DNA of 64,000 nucleotides, taken from positions 7,622,608 to 7,686,607 of the forward strand of contig NC_081551.1 of NCBI RefSeq assembly GCF_901000735.1. Reading direction: 5' to 3'. This DNA comes from Corylus avellana (Eukaryota; Streptophyta; Magnoliopsida; Fagales; Betulaceae). Position 1 is the first letter of the stretch, and the number at the start of each line of letters is the position of its first letter. Both the position numbers and the translations under genes were made by a program. Below the pieces are notes generated by a model, which was not told where the DNA came from, did no database searches, and saw nothing but the letters and a program-made list of their open reading frames with translations. Below, one piece after another: positions 55,928-64,000 of this stretch.

Positions 55928-56920
55928 TCAGCAGTTCGGATTGTGGTGGAACGGGTCGGGCTTTAGCGGGTCGGTTTCCAGCGGGTCGAGCTTCAGTGTT
56001 GACTTTAGTCTGGCCTTTTTTGATATGGGCTTGGGCTCGCAACACGGACTTTTGGGCCATGTGTTTCTATGTTGGGCCAGAGCATAATGGTTGACGAATC
56101 GGGGCGTGATAACTTTTTCAGGCATGCACCAAAAGGCGTGGAGTAGGTCGGTTGGCCCGATCCAATACTGAAATGGCGTCTTCCTTGTGCACTGGGATGT
56201 CGTCGTTGTTGAATAGGCACTAGACGCTTGTTTGAGGATGGCCGAAATGGTGTCGTTTCGATATAAACCAAAACTACTAACCTCCTTTTCCTTGCACGAA
56301 ACACCGTCGTTTGGAAGAAATTTCTCTTGGCTTTATGAAATGGTGTCGTCTGGGTCTGGGATTGTTACCAATCCGTTGTCTTCTTCCACCAAATTTCCTC
56401 TTTTCTCTGAGTTTTCTTCCTCTGCTTCAGGATTTGAGATCTTATCTTTTGAATCTTCCTCTCGGTCTTCTTCGTTTGAATCTTCTTCTTCCCATGGAGT
56501 AGGATATGTGTAAAGATCTTCAAATGAAGACACCTTCGAATTTTTCTCTTCTTTCTAACATTTTCTTGAAGCGAGATTTGCAGATGGAGATTGATTTTCA
56601 AAGGCGTCCAAAGTAGATTTTTGGGAAAAAAATTTCTCAAAATCATCTAAAGGGAGACTGAGAAATTTTCTCCAGTATTTCTGTTCTAAAAAATACGTTC
56701 TCCTCAAAGCATCAATGTTGCCTGTATATCGCAATCCACCAATAGTAATGACAAGGGGTTTTTCCTTTGGCTTTTGCAAAGATTGATGCAAATTGAAGAA
56801 AGCCATAGAAGAGGCTAAACCGATTATTTGCCTGTGAATTGTCTGATAAATTTCAAACAAAAGAATCTGAGGATCTTCAATCATTTCTTCTGCTTCTTCA
56901 CTCTTCTCTTTTTCTTCCAT
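55928..56920 (-). pseudogene. Unassigned decayed reading frame just after the copia PBS
   Basis: Starting with ATG at 56920, four bases after the PBS, a single minus-strand frame of about 331 codons is interrupted by only two stops (56555-56557, 56333-56335) before ending at 55928. It begins MEEKEKSEEAEEMIEDPQ, has a hydrophobic/aromatic middle (FNLHQSLQKPKEKPL, RRTYFLEQKYWRKFLSLP), a strongly acidic stretch (EEEDSNEEDREEDSKDK), and a C-terminal part with PFQYWIGPTDLLHAFW. I do not recognise the family. Copia elements normally have a short leader before gag, so this is either an additional element gene or captured host sequence. Confidence 0.6.
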
Positions 56921-56923
56921 AGT

Positions 56924-56940
56924 ACTGCGCTATGATACCA
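56924..56940 (-). other. Primer binding site of the copia element
   Basis: Minus-strand TGGTATCATAGCGCAG next to the 5' LTR. The first eight to nine bases match the complement of the initiator tRNA-Met 3' end, used by most plant copia elements. Confidence 0.85.
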
Positions 56941-56941
56941 C

Positions 56942-57256
56942 TGTAGGATTCTGTATAATTAAACTCAGGAAGGATTTCTCCGGTTAGGGTGGAAATCCTG
57001 TGGAGAACAAGAAACTTTAAGAACACACCATTCTAAAGTAAGAAAGCAAAATGCATGTAAGATATGTTTTGTTAGGATAGAATTTGTGTTCTCCTGGGAC
57101 TCTCTTTATATAGAGTCTCAACTCAACTCTTGACCAAGAGTTGAGTCTCTTGACCGGTTATCTCCACGGGAAGTCATATTACCTTCATGTATAAATATAC
57201 ACTATGGTGTGGGGATGACCACAGTTATAATAGTGTGATCATCCTATGCACCTTCA
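56942..57256 (-). repeat. 5' LTR of the copia element, with TATA box and hairpin
   Basis: 315-bp LTR. The minus-strand TATATAAAG at 57104-57112 is its probable TATA box. Immediately upstream in element orientation is a perfect hairpin, ACTCAACTCTT / AAGAGTTGAGT with loop GACC, at 57121-57146. The hairpin is conserved in the other LTR. Confidence 0.92.
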
Positions 57257-58223
57257 ACGAAACCCAAAAAAGTATCATGAGTTAGATCAAAATCACACCA
57301 TAGTTCTCCACTTAAGAGTAGGTCCAACTCCTCAAAGATCCACTTAGCGAGGTAGTCCAAAGTTGGCCTTCTGTCCAGGTCCCCAATATCCATCCTCAAA
57401 AAATTCAACAACTATAAAACATAAATGTTTTATAAGTGGAAAGGATAAAGTGTAAGTCCATGACTTAGTGAGCACTGATACATAATTTCATATCATCATA
57501 ATTGTGAACTCAGTTTATTTATCCTCTAAACATTAATATGTATTGGTTATTAATCATGTGGATGCAGTATAAATATAAAATACATGATAATCAAGCGAAT
57601 ATATCATAGTATACTTCATATATTTGGTCTTTTTGTAAACCTTTAACCATTTTTTTGGTAGGGTTGGTGCTATTTTGAAGGACATATAGTACAACACTAG
57701 TGCCTTGATGTTCTTACTTACCCTCATCATTAGTGGCCTAATCAGATTTAAGACCCAGGTAATCCACACCACTAACGATGATGATATCATTATAAACACC
57801 AACCAAACATGATTGCATCGGTCACCTATAAAACAATTGAATCCAAGGCCAAACAATAAATATAAATCTCTTGATCATTGAGATTAACCCGTATAATAGT
57901 AGTACATAGCCTTCATTCGTACATGTAGTATCATGTCATATGATGCAATTAATAGTCTTTTTCATGCATGCATTTTACAAGCTCTCATATTATATCATTC
58001 ATTATCCATCTCATGCTTTCACAAAAATCGAGTTCACATTGTATCAAAATGTATTTCATGTAAGTTGTAAATATGCATGTTTTTCATATAAAGTGATTAT
58101 GTTATTAAGTAATCTAAAATAACAAGTATCCATATGAGTTTGAGAAATGCTATAGGTACCAAATCTTTTACCAAGTGATAGATACCAAAATAATGTGTAG
58201 TGGAGCTTATTCATTAGAGATTA

Positions 58224-59422
58224 TTAAAACAATGGGTAATTACCTTTTTTCCTCATGAATTACCACGCTATGTTAATATACCCCCATGAACTACAATGTT
58301 TACTACCCGACCACATCAAACTACCATTTACTTCCCAAAAACCCCCTTCTGCCAGTCAACCACATTAAATTGGATGGAATATTTTCTTTTAGATGTTAAA
58401 TCTCATTAAAAGACAAAAATACCCCAAAATACAAAGTAAAACAACAAATATAAATATAAAAAACTTATAAATTAATTGTTTTTTTAAAAAAAAAGAAAAG
58501 ACAAATAGGGGTGGCTCACGTGCAACCCATGAGGTAGGGTGGCTTTCGGGCCACCCCCAGATCTAGTTGGGGTTGGCCCATGAGCCCGTAGGCCATGGGG
58601 GTGGCCACGCGACCAACCCCCAACCAGATCCAGGGAGGCTCGAAGGCCACCCCCATCTCAGGGGTGGCACGCCAGCCACCTCAAAGGTGGCTTGACGTGT
58701 CCGCGTGCCACGCCAATGGGTCAGGGGTGGCTCGCTGGTCACCCCCTCCCCCAATGGGGTGGCTGCCACTATTTTTTTTTTTTTTTTAAGAAAAACAATA
58801 ATTTATAAGTTTTTTTAGTTTATATATTTATTTATTTTTAATTAAGAATGACACGTATCATCATTCTATTGGTGATAACGTTATACACTAATGAAACTTG
58901 TTAAGTATTTTGATGGAATTTGATTACAAGGACTAAATTTTTATTTTGGCCTATCCCGATAATCTCTGAATTATTGTTATTATTATTATTTTATATTACA
59001 CAGATGAATTTTTAATTTATGACAACTACATTGACTGATTTTGTATTTATATTTTTTTTTTAGTTTTTTATATTGAATTTTCAATTTTTATAAATTAATT
59101 TATAAGTGTTTTTTTAATTTTAATATATATATTTTTTTGTTTTAATTTTTATTTCGTTTTTTAATTTTGATTTTTGATTTGTTATTTTGTTTAAACTCGT
59201 ACTTATACAGTAATAACATATATATTTTTTTTAATTTGTTTAATTTTATGAGTATTATATGTAATTTTTGTTTATAAAGTTAGGGTATTTGGATCATTTT
59301 AAGTTTTTTATGAGGTTGACTAATGGAATGGGGGTTTTTGGGAAATAAATGGTAGTTTGATGTGGTCGGATAATAAACATGGTAGTTCATGGGAGGAAAA
59401 TATAATTACCCCTTAAAACAAT
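58224..59422. mobile_element. Mutator-like element with GC-rich core, TSD TTAAAACAAT
   Basis: The element is 58234-59412 (1179 bp). Inverted arms of about 150 bp contain GACCACATCAAACTACCATTT, split by one base in places, and TTCCCAAAAACCCCC in both copies. Ends are GGGTAATTA and, reversed, GGGGTAATTA. An identical 10-mer TTAAAACAAT flanks it at 58224-58233 and 59413-59422. Inside, 58508-58765 is GC-rich with many GGGGTGGC / GCCACCCC words, while the rest is AT-rich. No transposase. The 10-bp duplication fits the 8-11 bp range of Mutator-like elements. Confidence 0.82.
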
Positions 59423-60333
59423 TAATAAAAATAAATACTCTAGGTACCAATAAATAAGCTCCATATCTTCTTGGTACTCATCTTTTTGTAAAATATATGG
59501 TACCCAAAGCATTTCTCTATGAGTTTACTCAACGAAGTCATAAGACTTCCAAATGACCTTCTAGAGATTCACCACCCTCGAAATCTATGAAGGAATCTTA
59601 ATCATAACTCAATCTAAGCTAAAGAATCCTAAATGTTAATCTGAGGGTGGAATGGTCATTTTGTCTGACATTTGAACGCTCGTTTATTGGGTCTAACAAT
59701 CGATGTCAATCATTCAGCTAGATGACCGAATGTTAGATTATCTATCCGAAATTTTCATTCTAAAAATAGACCACTCCTAACCCATACTAACACGATCTAA
59801 AGCTATAACATGCATCATAACATTGTCCTAACCATAAACACAACGTTATCCATGCTTATGAAACCATTAAAAAAAAAAAAAAAAAACCCATCACAATCCA
59901 ATCATAAATCAATGTCATAGCACAAGGATCTACATTCATACCTCAAAATAGTAAGTTAATCACTAATAAGTAACCACATATCACATGATAATTGCAACCC
60001 GTGACCATCTAGCCATTTTTCATCATTAAACTCACGATATTCAAATATTAAGCTTAAATCTACAAACTCAAACATAAATGGTTAATAAACTAATACAACA
60101 TGTAAATAAAGTAATAACATGCTAAAAACAACATTTCAGACAAGATTAAAGTAGAATATTACCTCTTCTTGAGAGTAAACCTCAAGATCCACATTCTCTC
60201 TCCTTCTTCCTCTTATCTCTTGCTCTCTTTCTCTAAGGTTCTAGAAGCTAGGAATAACATAATAAGACAAAAGGGTTGAGAAGATGCCTTTAAGACTAAA
60301 CCATGCATGCTCAAAAGTGTATAGATGTCCCAA

Positions 60334-60550
60334 GAGCATATTTGAGATTGCATTAGGAGGGGTAAGAAGTACTTTTAATAAACAAAAAGCTAGCATATTT
60401 GGTAAAAAAAATTAAAAGTACTTCTTTTACTTTTTTACTCTAAAAGTTATCAAAACGTACTTTTGGGAAAAGCATAAAATTGAAGTTTGTTTTAAAAAGC
60501 TCATTTTGACTTTAAAAGTTCTACTTTCCAATGCATTCCCAAACATGCTC
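60334..60550. mobile_element. Small MITE with GAGCATGTTTGGG ends
   Basis: About 217 bp. Left end is GAGCATATTTGAGATTGCATT and right end, reversed, GAGCATGTTTGGGAATGCATT (each shown split at one position by substitution). AAAGTACTTCTTTTACT-type symmetric sequence lies inside. Ends of the GAGCATGTTTGGG type are common in plant MITEs. No clear TSD, so superfamily is unassigned. Confidence 0.6.
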
Positions 60551-60602
60551 TAAGTTGTTGTAATTGCTTGCCGATCATTTAGTTTTTGAGTCGAACATTC
60601 GT

Positions 60603-60860
60603 GGCTAGGGTTGGATAAGAGCGCTCTAAAATTAAACTAGGGTAATTGGAGTTAGGATACGTATTTTATTTTGACTTTTGTCAATTTTGGTTCTCACCAA
60701 ACAATTGGTAAGGATACCTGAACGTTCGATGCCAAGGGTTGCATCGAATGTTCAGGTATCCTTACCAATTGTTCGATGAGACCTAAATAGACAAAAGTCC
60801 AAATAAAACACTTATCCCAATTCCAATGATCCTAGTTTAATATTAGAGCACTTTTAACCC
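60603..60860. repeat. Long inverted repeat (foldback) in the gypsy-type LTR U3
   Basis: Two arms of about 110 bp meet near 60735 with a loop of only about 7 bases. Near the loop the arms read GGTAAGGATACCTGAACGTT / AACA-equivalent reversed copy, and farther out AGAGCGCTCTAAAATTAAACTAGG pairs with CCTAGTTTAATATTAGAGC (imperfect). A transcript of this region would form a long hairpin. Confidence 0.8.
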
Positions 60861-60888
60861 TAAATATTTTTTGGGGTTCTACATTTTC

Positions 60889-61390
60889 CATCAATTCAAT
60901 TTCTTTTTCCATTGTTGGTACAATACATTTCCCTTGGTAGCAGCAATCGTTGAAAATCCACCATTAGGCGTGACACTTTCAACATAAGTGAGACAACAAC
61001 CACAAAAGCTAATGAAATAGAATCAAATGGTAATATATGCAACAACCTTCAAAATTTAAAGTGCATAAGTAAGACAACAACAGTTAAAGTGAATAAGTGA
61101 GACAACAACAACACAAGACCGCTTCATTATTTAATAGCAACAACCACATGTTAGGAACATATTTCATAGAGATACATCGGAAGATCCCCAAGAAAGAGCA
61201 TCAAAAAAGCATAGCATCAAATTACAAAAGACAAAAAATTGCAAAGGGATTAGGAACTACCTCAAAGTCGGCCACTTCTTGGTATAGGGGTTGGTTGAAT
61301 CCTCTTGCTTCTATAGCTTTGCACATGTGTCTCTAGGGTTAGGACCTTTAAACCTTTTTCTCAATTATGATTAACAGATCAAGAGTGCAA
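60889..61390. other. Spacer, nothing recognised
   Basis: About 500 bp. AAGTG(C/A)ATAAGT(A/G)AGACAACAACA repeats twice in tandem near 61060-61110. No gene seen. Confidence 0.5.
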
Positions 61391-62712
61391 GCTCATGATG
61401 AGTGCCAAATATTGCATATTTGAACCCCTTAATTTGCATTTGTTAATCCTTTGGCTGTGTTTTAATCGGATGTTTTGTGTTAGTTCTTTGTTTTTAGTGT
61501 TTCGTAAGTTGCTAAGGGAAAAATACAGCTCATCCCATTAATTCTGGGGCTTCAGACACTTCGAGGAGCATTGGAAGCAAATTTGGATCGAGCGATTATT
61601 CGAACCTTTCAAGTCCCACTAAAAAGGCCAAATTTAGAGTTTTAGAACTTGGATTGGAGTGATCTTAGCAGCATTGGAAAGCTAACTCAAAGCTCTACAA
61701 AGTCATATTTCTTGAGAGTTTGCTAATTTCGACGTTTACTAGGTAAAAATAGCCTCTATTCGCAAGACGTCCAAATGGTGATTTCCCTGCCCGAATGATG
61801 GGAAGTCCCATCCGAACGGTAGTGCGCTCAAGCACACGTATTGTGTGATCGAGCGCACCCGTCTGGACGGACCACTTATCAGACTCGTTCCAGCCGCCAT
61901 TTTTCGGATTTAAAGCCCTAGAAACCTCTATAAATATACTGCTAAGCCTCAGGAAAAGAGCTAGGGAGACCAAGTCTGAATTTCAATAGTTTTTCTTCGT
62001 TTAGTTTAGTTTAGTTCTTTTTAGGTTTAGGTTTTATTTTCAATAATCATGTGGAGGTAAATTGTCAACTAAGGTTGAGGATGAAGCCCCACCGATGAAG
62101 AACAACACACTTTCATGTAAGTCAATATTATCTGTTTTTATGGGTTTTAAGGTTTCAATTGTTTTGTTTAATTTAGTTATTGAGATTACTCTTGAATATC
62201 TATTGTGATTCCCGCATACATGTGATGATTTAGGAGAGTTTCATTTAATTGTTTGCTTGGATCTTTATTAAAATAAAATTGGATATCTTTTGTGATTTGT
62301 CTTACGGATACAATTGATGATTTGGTTTAATCAGGATATCTTTTGTGATTTGTGTAACGGATTGATACATTAGATGATTTAATTAATTTGTGAAGCATAG
62401 TAAGGCATACATAGGATTTTATTTGTGTGAACTTCAAATTTATTGATGAACATGGAATGTGTTGTTCCGACTGGTGAGTGTGGATTCTACAACTTTAGTA
62501 CTTTATCTTTTGATTATTTTTATTTTATTTGATTTATGTTTGTTTATTTTCAAAATAAAAAATCTCTAGGAACTAGGTTAAGATTTTAATTAGTTTAGAT
62601 AAAAATTGTTTTCAAAAACATAATTCCCTGTGGATTCGACCTCGCACTTGCAAAAGTTATATTGCAAACAACTCGTGCACTTGTGAGTAACATTAAAACT
62701 AACAACAGCTCA
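61391..62712 (+). mobile_element. Solo LTR (TGATGAGTGCC family), TSD GCTCA
   Basis: A single LTR of 1312 bp (61396-62707) from TGATGAGTGCCAAATATTGC to AACTAACAACA, flanked by perfect GCTCA at 61391-61395 and 62708-62712. TATAAATA at 61929-61936. Near the 3' end it has CCCTGTGGATTCGACCTCG, a phrase seen in many plant LTRs close to their 3' border. No internal retroelement sequence. A different family from solo LTRs 1 and 2. Confidence 0.9.
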
Positions 62713-62716
62713 TATA

Positions 62717-63511
62717 TGTAATACCCCAAGAAAACACCCGTTTTAAAAGCTTATAGATTTCTTACTAAAACGGTTAATGTTTCCATAAAACAAGGCTTTA
62801 AACCAATAGACCTAAACATTTTTCCAAATAACTCAACTCCTTGAGACTTTTGGAAGCAAAAACCCAAAACCACCCTTACTAGTTGAGCACGTGCTAGGGG
62901 ACCACCGAGTGTACGCTCTTGGCCTAGGTGCGAGCGCATGCTATGGGACTACAAAAGCACTAATTGACCAGTTTTCGAGCCATTGGGCAATACCCAAACG
63001 TATGTCTGAACCCTTTTACTCATTATGTAATAGTACCCAAACGCTCCCCTAACAGTACCCGAGTGCTCGCTGACGTTTCTGAAAAGCAATTTTAACCCAT
63101 TCTCCACATTTTCAAACGAAAGCACGCCATATGCCCCTATATAAGCCATGCTCTTCGATCCACAGCCTCCCCTAACCTCAGAAAAGCCCTAACCCTAGTG
63201 TGAGAAGTGACTTGGAGAGAGAAGGAAGAAAGCTTGGTGCTTTTACCATCTTCTAAGGTAATCTCCTTACCCATCCCTCATGCCTTTTTATTGTTGTTAC
63301 TAGTATTGCAAGTTTTAAAGATGCTTTGACAAGTCCTCACACCTATTTTCTTACAAGAACCAAAAATGTTTTGAAAGACTTTTAAACCCTTCTTTTATTG
63401 CTTTAAGTTTCATCATAATATGTTTTGTACCTGAATGTGCCTATTTAGAGCCTAGGGAGAGATCTACTAACCCATAGTTCAAGATAGAAGCCTAAAACAC
63501 AATTTGGAGTT
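62717..63511 (+). repeat. LTR (TGTAATACCCC family), 5' portion
   Basis: An LTR-like start TGTAATACCCCAAG at 62717, five bases after the previous element's TSD. TATATAAG lies at 63138-63145, followed by a CT-rich leader and CCTAACCCTAGTG. The sequence resembles the LTR start at 22387. It is interrupted at 63512 by another LTR, so its end and any TSD cannot be seen. Confidence 0.6.
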
Positions 63512-64000
63512 GTAGTAACTTAAATAATTAACTAAGCTTAGATAGCTTAGTTAGAGGGTTAATTTGGACTTTGGGTCACTAGGAACATCTGGGAGGACAT
63601 TTTGGGAACTTCGAACTTTCTGACTGAACGTTCGCATCGGGGACCACGTGAATGTCCACATGCAAACAGTACATGAACGTTCATGTGGGGATTGGCCAGA
63701 TGTTCATTGACTTTTGGTTGATTAGTGGATAATGCTCGAATGTACGATGCAACCTTTAAATCGTTGGGTAAACAGTATGCAAACGTTCACCCTTATAGTA
63801 CCAAATGTTCGCTGCTTTTTAGAACTGCCCCTACAGCACTCACAGCTTTTCCGACCTATAAATATCCTCCCCCTCTAGACTGTTAAGCCCCATTTTCACC
63901 CTTGTGCCCTCTAAAACCCTTGTGTGAGTGTTTTTGTGAGTTCTTGGAGAAGAATGAGAGATTTCTTGGAGGCCTTACTTTAAAAAGGTAACCCTCTATG
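63512..64000 (+). mobile_element. LTR of family S (third copy), truncated by window end
   Basis: Starts TGTAGTAACTTAAATAATTA and follows solo LTR 1 closely (AACTAAGCTTAG, TTAGAGGGTTAATTTGG, TTTCTGACTG), with TATAAATA at 63857-63864. The left flank is GGAGT (63507-63511). Whether it is a solo LTR or a whole element lies beyond the window. Confidence 0.85.

Larger units (their letters stand above)
50263..57261 (-). mobile_element. Ty1/copia retrotransposon, complete structure, decayed coding
   Basis: A 6989-bp element on the minus strand (50268-57256) with two 315-bp LTRs (50268-50582 and 56942-57256), TGTAGGATTCTGT to GCACCTTCA. The PBS at 56924-56940 is TGGTATCATAGCGCAG on the minus strand. 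Flanks are ACAAA and ACGAA (4 of 5 match), a decayed TSD. In element order: a decayed leader frame, gag, protease, integrase, reverse transcriptase and RNase H. The gag-pol order with integrase before RT defines copia. Many stops and shifts make it non-autonomous. Confidence 0.93.
49910..60888 (-). mobile_element. Gypsy-type solo LTR (about 2.6 kb net), host of copia, MULE and MITE insertions
   Basis: Minus-oriented LTR from about 49915 (AGAATGCCCCAAG) to 60883 (reversed: TGTAGAACCCC). Pieces 49915-50267, 57262-58233 and 59423-60883 read as one LTR once the insertions are removed. TTTTC occurs on both flanks (49910-49914, 60884-60888), a likely TSD, although the terminal TG at the left then reads CA. 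Internal features (AAATGTTTTATAAGTGGAAAGG, GACTTAGTGAGCA) are those of long Tekay/Del LTRs. Confidence 0.6.

Noticed and set aside
58508..58769. 68-codon minus-strand and 64-codon plus-strand frames in the GC-rich core of the MULE
   Set aside because: Both are open because of GGGGTGGC repetition; translations are low-complexity Pro/Gly/Trp-rich with no family match.

Overview
This is a gene-poor, repeat-rich nuclear window from a flowering plant, almost certainly a eudicot. The evidence is two intron-containing plant genes (a 377-codon actin and a CHX-type cation/H+ antiporter) set among Ty3/gypsy, Ty1/copia, LINE, SINE, CACTA, hAT, Mutator and Tourist-like elements typical of plant genomes. 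The species cannot be read from the sequence. Nearly all sequence outside the two genes is mobile DNA or its debris, much of it nested.

Layout. 1-13.6 kb: a LINE RNase H domain is split in two (1-531 and 13304-13560). Between the halves lie a 100-N scaffold gap, a T-rich tandem array, a CACTA remnant and a minus-strand Ty3/gypsy element (LTRs 5109-7658 and 10614-13303) with most of pol deleted. 13.6-29.3 kb: small elements (MULE-type MITE, SINE, hAT), then a decayed Tat-like gypsy pol broken up by solo LTRs. Next comes a minus-strand LTR remnant carrying a 1.4-kb Mutator-like element with a cytochrome P450 fragment (a Pack-MULE), and a second solo LTR of the same family as the first. 29.3-32.6 kb: an intact actin gene with a leader intron in its 5' UTR. 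32.6-36.3 kb: AT-rich spacer with a hAT-type MITE. 36.3-42.06 kb: a nearly full-length LINE with ORF1 and ORF2 broken by two stops and one frameshift. 42.9-48.2 kb: a four-exon CHX antiporter gene with an intron minisatellite and a MITE nested in a MITE. 48.2-64 kb: a copia solo LTR, a long minus-strand gypsy LTR interrupted by a complete 7-kb copia element, a 1.2-kb MULE and a small MITE, then another solo LTR and two more LTRs reaching the window end.

Many insertions are documented by target-site duplications (TSDs) read directly: TAAATAAAA for the Pack-MULE, CCAAG, GTACC, GCTCA and GTTTC for solo LTRs, CTTGTTGT for the hAT element, an 11-bp TSD for the SINE, AATATCTAT for a MITE inside another MITE, and TTAAAACAAT for a MULE. 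The gypsy element at 5109-13303 lacks a matching TSD, and its two LTRs carry different internal repeat arrays. That points to inter-element recombination or a misassembly at the N gap.

No previously undescribed cellular system is visible. The most novel points are the Pack-MULE, the extra decayed reading frame between PBS and gag in the copia element, palindromic motifs in LTR promoters whose cores differ between copies, and the phased telo-box-like repeats upstream of a solo-LTR TATA box beside the CHX gene. Only actin and CHX look like functional host genes. They are about 11 kb apart, share no obvious regulation, and are separated by a LINE.
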